Source: an uncultured Bacilli bacterium
GTDB taxonomy: Bacteria > Bacillota_I > Bacilli_A > RF39 > UBA660
DNA length: 7,590 nt
Direction: 5' to 3'
Assembly: GCA_947630515.1 (NCBI GenBank)
Contig: CANRHY010000045.1
Location: 1-7,590 of the forward strand
In this document: in pieces, positions 1-5,709 of the stretch
Numbering within the stretch: the first letter of the stretch is position 1
Layout: the number at the start of each line of letters is the position of its first letter
Translations under genes and position numbers: made by a program
Notes under the pieces: model-generated
Seen by the model: the letters and a program-made list of their open reading frames with translations, nothing else
Database searches by the model: none
What the model was told of the DNA's origin: nothing

Positions 1-114
1 AATATAAGAAAATTCGTATGCGAAAAATGCTTTAATGAAATAGATAGAGATATAAATGCAAGTATAAATATATTAATGGAAGGAATAAAGATATATATTG
101 AACAAATGAGTTAA
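1..114 (+). CDS. tnpB: TnpB, C-terminal end (IS200/IS605-family RNA-guided nuclease), partial
   Basis: The frame is open from the first base and ends at TAA (112-114), giving the last 37 residues of a TnpB protein; the rest lies left of the window. Visible are a CEKC pair (second half of the TnpB zinc ribbon, residues 7-10 of the fragment) and directly after it DRDINASINIL, the RuvC-III block that carries the last catalytic Asp and the conserved N-A-x-x-N-I/L tail. From the family, TnpB is the nuclease encoded by IS200/IS605 elements; it uses an RNA from the transposon right end to cut DNA and so helps retain the element. The C-terminus stops shortly after the RuvC-III motif, as is usual. Whether the full gene is intact, and whether a TnpA transposase accompanies it, cannot be seen. 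The following bases look like the structured right end, which supports the assignment. Confidence 0.85.
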   Translation, partial: NIRKFVCEKCFNEIDRDINASINILMEGIKIYIEQMS

Positions 115-219
115 AAATAAATCAAAAATATTAATAAGTACGGTAGCGACTATCGGAAATTGGTCTCTGGAGGGTAGGACTATCCAATGAAAGAGAAAAA
201 AACAAACTGTGAGGTTTGT
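115..219 (+). ncRNA. Candidate omega-RNA (reRNA) / right end of the TnpB element
   Basis: The stretch after the tnpB stop is rich in small helices. GGTAG-CGA-CTATC (142-154) folds as a hairpin. TTGG (160-163) pairs with CCAA (184-187) and encloses GGGTA-GGAC-TATCC (172-185; the two pairings share 184-185, so they compete). ACAAAC (202-207) pairs with GTTTGT (214-219). The block GGTAG(C)GACTATC occurs twice (142-154, 173-184). Established for ISDra2-type elements: a non-coding RNA overlaps the 3' end of tnpB, ends at the transposon right end, and carries a guide copied from the adjacent flank. Position and structure fit that, but the exact right boundary (somewhere about 190-220) and the 5' end of the RNA, probably inside tnpB, are not determined. 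It could also be only the single-stranded-DNA end structure used in transposition; both roles can coexist. Confidence 0.45.
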
Positions 220-244
220 AATGATTTATTTATAAATCATTTTT
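220..244 (+). terminator. Rightward intrinsic terminator at the convergent tnpB/transporter junction
   Basis: AATGATTTA (220-228) and TAAATCATT (233-241) form a perfect 9-bp stem with loop TTTA, followed by a T run (240-244). The T run is on the plus strand only, so the hairpin would end transcription coming from tnpB and the candidate omega-RNA. The stem is A/T-rich and therefore weak. It overlaps the last codons and the stop (complement of 226-228) of the minus-strand transporter. Confidence 0.45.
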
Positions 245-1419
245 GTTCGAATAGTTACAATAATTGTATTGAGTATTATTAAAACTAGCATTATGTTATC
301 AGTAAGATTCCATAACTTATTGGTATCTATAAATAAACCACTTAGTATTATAAGTATTAGTAGTATTTTTATTATATTTATTAGTTTTTTGTTTTTAAAG
401 ATATAGGAAAAACTTGATATTCCTATGTATATTCCAGATAATATAGTTGTAATAGATAGTAAGCAAATAAGTAGTGATAAAAAGTATTTTCCAAAGTTAT
501 TAAAGTGAAAAGTGAAAACGTGTATAAGTAAGTCATTATAGTTAGTAGTGAGTACTCCATTATAATATATAAATATTAATACTAATAGAGAGACAAGAGA
601 AGATATTATGAAAGTTATGAAATATGTTCCTAAAGTGAGAGTTCCTGCGGTTATTTCTTTATCCATATTATTTATTCCACTACTAAGAGAAGTAGTGCCT
701 ATAAGTAGTTCATTTAAGAATATGCTTCTTTTTATGCCTATGAGCATACCTGTAAGAAAGGATTTTTTGTTTAATGCAGAAGTTATAACTACTTTTATGA
801 TTTTTGGAATTATTTTAAAGTTTTTTATTACTACAAATGTTGATATTAGTAAAAAGAAAATACACATTATAGGTACTATTTTGTTTAGTATTTTTGTGAT
901 TTCATTATTTTTGTTGTTTAGTAAAAGTGTGAGTAGTAAGAATATTATTATGCTTAGTAAGTATGGATTTATATTTAGTATTTCTTTAATTGTGTTAGTT
1001 TGTATCATTAGAAAGAAGCAAGAATATGTTATTATAAATAGAAATAGTATTATTATACTTAGAGGCTTATTTTTTAGTCCATAAAGGGTGTAATAGTAAG
1101 AGCCTCCTACATAAGAGTCACCTAATTTTTGTTTATAGGTGCTACCTAGAAAACTTTCTAAGTATATTAAAGAAGAAGTAAGTAGGGTAAAAATAAACAT
1201 CCAAACTATAGAACCAGGACCTCCAATAAGAAGAGAAGTGGTAGTTCCAATAATTGTGCCTACTCCCATTTTTGTTCCTAAAGACATATAAAGACTATCA
1301 AAGTTTATACTTTTTAGTATGCTTTTTATTTTGTAGTTTTTGAAGTTTAGTTTTATACTTGTGTTTATTCCTAAAAGAATTAAATATATTATTAATATTA
1401 CCCATATTGTATCTAACAT
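226..1419 (-). CDS. AGCS-family (AlsT-like) sodium:amino-acid symporter, divergent
   Basis: A 397-residue, very hydrophobic integral membrane protein with about ten predicted membrane segments. Family landmarks of the alanine/glycine:cation symporters are visible in order: LGTKMGVGTIIG (about residues 47-58), GGPGSIVWM (66-74), VGGSYYYTL (104-112), a GIKRSIFLNE block matching the family's G-x-x-R-G-x-F-S-N-E motif (about 226-235), and a C-terminal WNLTDNIM stretch. The family moves Ala, Gly or related amino acids inward with Na+. Substrate cannot be read here. At 397 residues it is shorter than the usual 440-480, and several conserved residues differ (RSIFLNELLIG in place of the usual RGxFSNEAGxG), so specificity or activity may have changed. 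The start aligns with the family's N-terminal helix, but there is no Shine-Dalgarno sequence upstream; a TATAAT lies only 5 nt before the ATG. It is divergent from metG and ends against the TnpB element. Confidence 0.8.
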   Translation of the reverse strand: MLDTIWVILIIYLILLGINTSIKLNFKNYKIKSILKSINFDSLYMSLGTKMGVGTIIGTTTSLLIGGPGSIVWMFIFTLLTSSLIYLESFLGSTYKQKLGDSYVGGSYYYTLYGLKNKPLSIIILFLFIITYSCFFLMIQTNTIKEILNINPYLLSIIIFLLLTLLLNNKNNEITKILNKIVPIMCIFFLLISTFVVIKNFKIIPKIIKVVITSALNKKSFLTGMLIGIKRSIFLNELLIGTTSLSSGINNMDKEITAGTLTLGTYFITFIISSLVSLLVLIFIYYNGVLTTNYNDLLIHVFTFHFNNFGKYFLSLLICLLSITTILSGIYIGISSFSYIFKNKKLINIIKILLILIILSGLFIDTNKLWNLTDNIMLVLIILNTIIVTIRTKMIYK

Positions 1420-1456
1420 ATTTAATTATATTATTTAAAATATTATGTATGATTAT

Positions 1457-1486
1457 TTGACAAGTAAAAGATAAATATAGTATAAT
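1457..1486 (+). promoter_or_regulatory. Sigma-A promoter of the metG T-box transcript
   Basis: TTGACA (1457-1462) and TATAAT (1481-1486) match the vegetative consensus exactly, with an 18-bp spacer. Transcription would start near 1492-1494, just before the T-box leader. It lies in the divergent gap between the transporter and metG. Confidence 0.85.
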
Positions 1487-1500
1487 ATCTTTAGTTTTTT

Positions 1501-1703
1501 AGAAATGCAGTGATTAAAGTGAGTAATTTATAATATAATTTATAGAGAGTTCTTGTATGGTGGAAAAGAATAATTTGAGTAAGTGAATATGGCTTTATGA
1601 GCAAAGTATACGTAGTTGTGCGTTAAACAAAAAGTATGCGTGATTACACGAATTAAGGTGGTACCGCTGGGGTTATCCAGTCCTTTAGTTCGTGTTTTAT
1701 TTT
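1501..1703 (+). promoter_or_regulatory. T-box leader (methionine tRNA-sensing riboswitch)
   Basis: The canonical T-box sequence AATTAAGGTGGTACCGC is at 1651-1667. Stem I hallmarks precede it: AGTA (1522-1525), the AGAGAG bulge (1544-1549), an apical loop TATGGTGGAAA (1556-1566) closed by TTCTT/AAGAA (1550-1554/1565-1569), then GTGAAT followed by ATG (1589-1591) as the likely specifier codon. The UGGU within the T-box can pair with a tRNA acceptor end ACCA, which fits methionine tRNA with discriminator A. Known mechanism: uncharged cognate tRNA stabilises the antiterminator and lets transcription continue into the synthetase gene. The ATG choice is inferred from its position after GAA and from the downstream metG. 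Confidence 0.93.
1646..1703 (+). terminator. T-box regulated intrinsic terminator
   Basis: ACACGAA (1646-1652) pairs with TTCGTGT (1689-1695), extended inward by AAGG/CCTT, with an inner helix CTGG (1667-1670)/CCAG (1677-1680). A T-rich tail follows (1695-1703). The 5' arm overlaps the T-box sequence, so terminator and antiterminator are mutually exclusive, as expected of this class. Confidence 0.88.
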
Positions 1704-1716
1704 AGGAGATGATATT

Positions 1717-3246
1717 ATGGAAAAATTTTATATTACTACTGCGATTGCTTATACAAGTGGTAAACCTCATATTGGGAATATGTATGAGATTATTTTGAGT
1801 GATGCGATTGCTAGATATAAAAGAAGATTAGGCTATGACGTGTTATTTCAAACTGGAACTGATGAACATGGTGAAAAGATAGAAATTAAAGCAAAAGAAG
1901 CAGGTGTTACACCTAAAGAGTATGTTGATAATGTATCTAAAACTATTAAAGAACTTTGGGATTTACTTGATATTTCTTATGATAAGTTTGTTAGGACAAC
2001 TGATACTAATCATGAAAAAGTTGTAGCTAATATTTTTAAGAAGTTATATGACCAAGGAGATATCTATTTGGGGGAATATAAGGGATTATATTGTGTCCCA
2101 TGTGAATCATTTTTTACTGAAACACAACTAATAGATGGAAAGTGTCCAGATTGTGGTAGAGAAGTTAGTGAAACTTGTGAAGAAGCTTACTTTTTTAAGT
2201 TAAGTAATTATACAGATAAGTTAATTCAATATATTGAAAGTCACCCTGATTTTATATGTCCAGTTTCTAGAAAAAATGAAATGATAAATAATTTTATTAA
2301 GCCAGGACTACAAGATTTATGTGTTTCTCGTACTTCTTTTAAGTGGGGAATTCCAGTTTCTTTTAATCCTAAGCATGTTATTTATGTTTGGATAGATGCG
2401 CTTGCTAATTATATTACTAATATAGGGTATGACGTTGATAGTCAAAGTGAAGAGTTTAAAAAATATTGGCCAGCTGATTTGCATGTGGTAGGTAAAGATA
2501 TTATTAGGTTTCATACTATTTACTGGCCTATTATGCTTATGGCTTTAGGACTACCTCTTCCTAAACGTGTTTATGGACACCCATGGCTTTTATTTCATAA
2601 TGATAAAATGAGTAAAAGTAAGGGTAATATTATGTATCCTGATGATTTAGTTAAGATTTTTGGAGTAGATGGAGTAAGATATTATTGTTTAAAAGAAGTA
2701 AGTTTTTCAAATGATGGAAATATTACTTATGATTTATTAGTAGACAGGTATAATGCTGATTTAGCAAATACTTTAGGTAATTTATTAAATAGAACTATAT
2801 CTATGGCTAATAAGTATTTTGAGGGTAGTATTGTAAGCAAGGGTATTACAGAAGAATGTGATAAAGACCTTATTCAAATGGTGAATAATCTTAAGGATAA
2901 TGTAGGAAAAAATATGGACGCATTAAATATTAGTGAGGCAGTAGGAAGTATATTTGAGGTTTTAAAAAGAGCTAATAAGTATATAGATGAAACTACTCCT
3001 TGGACTTTAGCAAAAGAAGAAAATAAAGATAGGCTAATGGGTGTTTTATATAATATACTTGAATCTATTCGTGTATGTGCGATTAATTTGAGTCCATTTC
3101 TACCTAGTACAAGCGAAAATATTTTAAAACAACTTAATATAAAAGATACAACTGATACGTTTAATGAAAGTAATGTGTATGAAAGTATGGAAAATGTGCC
3201 TTTATTTGTCAGAATAGATAAAAATGAAATAGAAAAAGACATTTAA
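1717..3246 (+). CDS. metG: Methionyl-tRNA synthetase (short form)
   Basis: A class I aminoacyl-tRNA synthetase that charges tRNA-Met in the cytoplasm. The 509-residue protein shows the HIGH-type motif HIGN (18-21), the KMSKS loop (297-301), and a connective-peptide zinc knuckle with Cys 126/129 and 143/146 (CVPC...CPDC). The anticodon-binding helical domain occupies the C-terminal third. It stops at 509 residues, whereas B. subtilis MetS is about 660 and carries a C-terminal EMAP/Trbp111-like tRNA-binding and dimerisation domain; that domain is absent here and no remnant follows. The start is fixed by AGGAG (1704-1708) 8 nt upstream. Expression is controlled by the methionine T-box in its leader. 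No terminator is seen after the stop, so transcripts may run on into the small membrane ORF and tatD. Confidence 0.97.
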   Translation: MEKFYITTAIAYTSGKPHIGNMYEIILSDAIARYKRRLGYDVLFQTGTDEHGEKIEIKAKEAGVTPKEYVDNVSKTIKELWDLLDISYDKFVRTTDTNHEKVVANIFKKLYDQGDIYLGEYKGLYCVPCESFFTETQLIDGKCPDCGREVSETCEEAYFFKLSNYTDKLIQYIESHPDFICPVSRKNEMINNFIKPGLQDLCVSRTSFKWGIPVSFNPKHVIYVWIDALANYITNIGYDVDSQSEEFKKYWPADLHVVGKDIIRFHTIYWPIMLMALGLPLPKRVYGHPWLLFHNDKMSKSKGNIMYPDDLVKIFGVDGVRYYCLKEVSFSNDGNITYDLLVDRYNADLANTLGNLLNRTISMANKYFEGSIVSKGITEECDKDLIQMVNNLKDNVGKNMDALNISEAVGSIFEVLKRANKYIDETTPWTLAKEENKDRLMGVLYNILESIRVCAINLSPFLPSTSENILKQLNIKDTTDTFNESNVYESMENVPLFVRIDKNEIEKDI

Positions 3247-3256
3247 TGTAAAAAAT

Positions 3257-3285
3257 CGTGTCAAATACGCACTAATTTTGTCGAA
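3257..3285 (+). promoter_or_regulatory. Possible Spo0A-binding sites (0A boxes) upstream of the small membrane ORF
   Basis: TTTGTCGAA (3277-3285) matches the 0A-box consensus TTTGTCRAA at every position. A weaker 7/9 match (CGTGTCAAA, 3257-3265) lies 20 bp upstream, about two helical turns. TTGTCG (3278-3283) could serve as a -35 with a poor -10 (TAAAAA, 3301-3306) 17 bp on, an arrangement like Spo0A-activated sigma-A promoters. A single exact 9-mer can occur by chance in a window this size, and no spo0A gene is visible. Confidence 0.3.
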
Positions 3286-3313
3286 AGTGTGGAAATTATT
3301 TAAAAATATTGAT

Positions 3314-3453
3314 AAACTAAGTCACGTGATTGAAAATGAAAATAAAAAACTGTAGTATAGGACTTAAAAATGTAGTAAAGATGGTTTGTATATTGGGGTT
3401 AATTTTGGCATATTTTGCTTATTATGGAATTAACTCATTCAGTGACTTAGTTT
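3314..3453. repeat. 12-bp perfect inverted repeat around the start of the small ORF
   Basis: AAACTAAGTCAC (3314-3325) and GTGACTTAGTTT (3442-3453) are exact reverse complements 116 bp apart. The left arm lies in the leader, the right arm inside the small membrane ORF. In RNA they could close a long loop containing the start codon. A perfect match of this length is not rare by chance in AT-rich DNA. Confidence 0.3.
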
Positions 3454-3500
3454 TATTTGTAGTATTTATCTATTTAGTAGTTAGATTTTATACTATATAA
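3336..3500 (+). CDS. Small two-helix membrane protein, unknown function
   Basis: A 54-codon frame (ATG 3336, TAA 3498-3500) fills most of the metG-tatD gap. The product begins with a basic, polar stretch (Lys 2, 4, 11, 15), then has a hydrophobic segment at about residues 16-31 (rich in L, I, V, A, F, Y), a short polar turn around 32-37 (N-S-x-S-D) and a second hydrophobic segment at about 38-49, ending near R50. The positive N-terminus before the first helix fits N-in, C-in insertion with a short outside loop. Codon choice resembles the neighbours. There is no good ribosome binding site before the ATG; an in-frame TTG at 3330 is the only other start after the upstream stop (3327-3329). I do not recognise a family. 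It may be a real small protein or a chance frame in AT-rich DNA. tatD begins 15 bp after its stop. Confidence 0.45.
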   Translation: MKIKNCSIGLKNVVKMVCILGLILAYFAYYGINSFSDLVLFVVFIYLVVRFYTI

Positions 3501-3515
3501 ACTTAAGGAGGAATT

Positions 3516-4256
3516 ATGTTTGTTGATACCCATTGTCATATTGAAATGGAGAAAAGCGAAGAATACATAAGAAGTGCATTTAAAGAAAACGTTAAAATAC
3601 TTATAACAGCTAGTGAAGACTATAAGAGTAGTTTAGATAATAAATACATTTCTAAAGAGTATTCTTCAGTTTTTTGTGTTGTTGGAGTACACCCTTTAAA
3701 TGTAGATAATTTTAATTTGAGTGATATTAATTTATTTAGGGATATTATTAAAGATAAAAATGTTGTTGGTATTGGAGAAATTGGTTTAGATTATCATTAT
3801 AGTAAAGATAATAAAGAAAAGCAAAGAGAGGTTTTTTGTGAGTTTTTAAAGTTAGCAGAGGAATATGATTTACCTGTAGTAGTTCATTCTAGAGAAGCTA
3901 CTAAGGATACAATAGATATTTTAAAGAAGTTTAAGGTAAAGGGAATAATTCACTGTTTTAGTGGCAGTTTAGAAGTTGCTAGGGAGTATATTAAATTAGG
4001 TTTTTATTTAGGAATTGGGGGAGTTTTAACTTTTAAAAATTCTAATTTAGGTGAAACTTTAAAAAATATTTCTATATCTAATTTAGTATTAGAAACTGAT
4101 GCTCCATATTTAGCGCCTCACCCTTATAGGGGTACAAAAAATGAAAGCAAATATATTCCTATAATTGCAAAAAAATTAAGTGAGGTAAAAGGCTTAGATA
4201 TAGGGAAAGTAATGGATATTACTACTAATAATGCAAAGCAAATTTTTGACATATAA
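3516..4256 (+). CDS. tatD: TatD-family metal-dependent hydrolase / DNase
   Basis: A 246-residue TIM-barrel protein of the TatD (YabD) family. Metal-binding and catalytic residues are all visible: H6 and H8 in the N-terminal DTHCH motif, E88 in GEIGLDYH, H124 in VVHSRE, H146 in IHCFSGS and D195 in LETDAPYLAP. The C-terminal PHPYRGTKNE signature (201-210) follows. Family members are Mg2+-dependent 3'-5' exonucleases acting on DNA and RNA ends; in many Bacillota the gene sits beside metG, as here. The length is typical. The start is set by a near-perfect AAGGAGG (3505-3511) 4 nt before the ATG. It has no obvious promoter of its own and probably depends on read-through from metG or on the Spo0A-box region. 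Its last codons contain the -35 of the next promoter. Confidence 0.96.
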   Translation: MFVDTHCHIEMEKSEEYIRSAFKENVKILITASEDYKSSLDNKYISKEYSSVFCVVGVHPLNVDNFNLSDINLFRDIIKDKNVVGIGEIGLDYHYSKDNKEKQREVFCEFLKLAEEYDLPVVVHSREATKDTIDILKKFKVKGIIHCFSGSLEVAREYIKLGFYLGIGGVLTFKNSNLGETLKNISISNLVLETDAPYLAPHPYRGTKNESKYIPIIAKKLSEVKGLDIGKVMDITTNNAKQIFDI

Positions 4257-4274
4257 TTTATTATTTGGTATAAT
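4246..4274 (+). promoter_or_regulatory. Consensus extended -10 sigma-A promoter for the hydrolase-ksgA-XRE unit
   Basis: TTGACA (4246-4251), a 17-bp spacer and TATAAT (4269-4274) are all exact consensus, with a TGG (4266-4268) extended -10 directly before. The -35 overlaps the last codons of tatD, whose stop is 4254-4256. Transcription should start near 4281, just before the ribosome binding site AAAGGAAG (4283-4290). Confidence 0.85.
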
Positions 4275-4301
4275 TATAACATAAAGGAAGAGTGTAAAAA
4301 A

Positions 4302-4919
4302 ATGAAAAGATACAAACCCAAGAAATGGTTTACTTATGCTAGATTAACTTTGCTATTTTTAGTTATTTTTACATTAGGGAATACTACTAATGTTGTTTAT
4401 GACGTAGTAAAATCTCATAATAATAATATTGCTAAGACAATAGATTATACTATAATTGAAGAAAATAAAGAAGATATATATTATCAAGAAAACCCAGTAA
4501 TGGCAAAATATATTAATGTGCCTGAAAAAGGTTTTAATGTTACTAAAGATAATTTAAAATATGAAATACCAGAAGAAGATTATAATTTCTTTGTTGCTGT
4601 AGTGGCTAGTGAAAGTCATACTAATAAAGATGATATTTTAGCTGTTATGAGTGTTATTTTAAATAGAAGTGATGCGACAGGTAAGACACCAGTAGAGATA
4701 GTCACAGCGCCTAATCAATTCGCGGGATATTTTGATGGATATTATTTAAGGTATTTAAATGATGATGGAAGTTTAAATAGTTCTACAAGTTTAGTAGAAG
4801 AGGTAGTAACTGATGCTTTAAATGGTGTAAGAAATAATAATTATTATAGTTTTAGGTCATGGGGTAGTTCAAATTATAGTGAAAACTATATAGCATATAT
4901 GGGTAATAGGTTTAATTAA
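4302..4919 (+). CDS. Membrane-anchored SleB/CwlJ-type (Hydrolase_2) cell wall hydrolase
   Basis: A 205-residue protein with a basic N-terminus (KRYKPKK) and one membrane segment at about residues 13-30, without a clear cleavage site, so probably anchored with the rest outside. A linker (31-90) leads to a Hydrolase_2 domain: VVASESH (100-106, with E104 in the position of the catalytic Glu), DILAVMSVILNR (111-122), P130-V134, and NQFAGYF (138-144). SleB and CwlJ use this fold on spore cortex peptidoglycan; related proteins act on vegetative walls. The usual C-terminal aromatic motif is replaced by YYSFRSWGS (181-189). The domain is short. It holds the place of B. subtilis yabE, a different wall-lytic protein. 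Its ribosome site (AAAGGAAG, 4283-4290) is a rather long 11 nt from the ATG, but no better start exists. The stop overlaps ksgA by 1 nt (TAATG). The substrate bond is not predictable. Confidence 0.8.
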   Translation: MKRYKPKKWFTYARLTLLFLVIFTLGNTTNVVYDVVKSHNNNIAKTIDYTIIEENKEDIYYQENPVMAKYINVPEKGFNVTKDNLKYEIPEEDYNFFVAVVASESHTNKDDILAVMSVILNRSDATGKTPVEIVTAPNQFAGYFDGYYLRYLNDDGSLNSSTSLVEEVVTDALNGVRNNNYYSFRSWGSSNYSENYIAYMGNRFN

Positions 4920-5698
4920 TGAAAGACTTTAGTTTTAAGAAAAGTTTAGGTCAAAATTTTTTAATAGATAATAATATTAAAACAAAAATTATAGAAAGTG
5001 CTGATATTGAAAGTGGGTCTATTATTATAGAAGTAGGTGCAGGAAGTGGTGAGCTTACTAAGTGTTTAGTAAAATTAGGCGTTCCTGTTATTTCTTTTGA
5101 GATAGATAAGAGATTAGAAAGTGAACTTTCAAGTATAAAAGCTGATAATCTTACATTAATTTTTGAAGATTTTTTGTGTGCTGATTTAAAGAAAATTTTA
5201 TCTAAGTTTAGTTATTCTAAAGTACATTTAATAGCTAATCTTCCATATTATATAACTACACCTATTATTAATAAAGTTATTAGGGAAGTAGATATAAGTG
5301 AAATGATTATAATGGTACAAAAAGAAGTGGGAGATAGATTTAAGGCTTTACCTAATACAAAAGATTATAATAGTTTATCTGTTTTCTTACAATATTATTT
5401 TGATATAGAAAAAGTTACTTTAGTAAGTAAAAATTCATTTATTCCTAGACCTAAAGTTGATAGTATAGTTATTAAGTTTACAAAGCATAAGAAGTTATTA
5501 GAGTTAAAAAATGAAGATGTGTTTTTTAAGTTAGTAAGAGATGCTTTTAAGCAAAAGAGAAAGAATTTAAGAAATAATTTAAAGGGTTATGATTTAGAAA
5601 GAATAGAAGAAGTATTAAAAACTTTGGGGAAAGATTTAACTTATAGAGCTGAGCAGTTAACATTAGAGGAATTTGTAAGTATAGCCAATAGTTTATAG
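4919..5698 (+). CDS. ksgA: 16S rRNA (adenine1518-N6/adenine1519-N6)-dimethyltransferase
   Basis: KsgA (RsmA) dimethylates two adjacent adenines in the 3'-terminal hairpin of 16S rRNA, using S-adenosylmethionine, late in 30S assembly. The 259-residue protein has the expected KSLGQNFL start (8-15), SAM motif I EVGAGSGELT (38-47), the acidic residue E61 at the end of the second strand, the catalytic NLPYY (107-111), FIPRPKVDS (174-182), and the basic KQKRKNLRNN tract (211-220) of the C-terminal domain. Length is normal. Its ATG shares one base with the upstream TAA (TAATG), and only a weak AGG lies upstream, so translation is probably coupled to the hydrolase gene. rnmV, which usually precedes ksgA in Bacillus, is missing. 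Confidence 0.97.
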   Translation: MKDFSFKKSLGQNFLIDNNIKTKIIESADIESGSIIIEVGAGSGELTKCLVKLGVPVISFEIDKRLESELSSIKADNLTLIFEDFLCADLKKILSKFSYSKVHLIANLPYYITTPIINKVIREVDISEMIIMVQKEVGDRFKALPNTKDYNSLSVFLQYYFDIEKVTLVSKNSFIPRPKVDSIVIKFTKHKKLLELKNEDVFFKLVRDAFKQKRKNLRNNLKGYDLERIEEVLKTLGKDLTYRAEQLTLEEFVSIANSL

Positions 5699-5709
5699 GT
5701 AGGGTGACT

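Noticed and set aside
608..1084. Plus-strand open frame opposite the transporter
   Set aside because: It is fully antisense to a gene with clear family motifs and has no ribosome site or recognisable domain; hydrophobicity mirrors the opposite strand.
1457..1465. Minus-strand Spo0A-box near-match in the metG promoter
   Set aside because: It coincides with an exact -35 TTGACA, which resembles the 0A box by sequence alone.
1605..1641. Repeated GTATACGT / GTATGCGT in the T-box leader
   Set aside because: Probably part of the variable stem II/III linker of the T-box; the copies are imperfect and no separate role is visible.
2317..2514. Minus-strand open frame inside metG
   Set aside because: Antisense to conserved MetRS sequence, no recognisable features.
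2874..3242. Minus-strand open frame in the 3' part of metG
   Set aside because: Antisense to the anticodon-binding domain; no ribosome site and no family resemblance.
5704..5709. GTG start for the XRE regulator, two codons upstream
   Set aside because: The GTG lies within AGGGTGA, which best serves as the ribosome site for the ATG at 5710.
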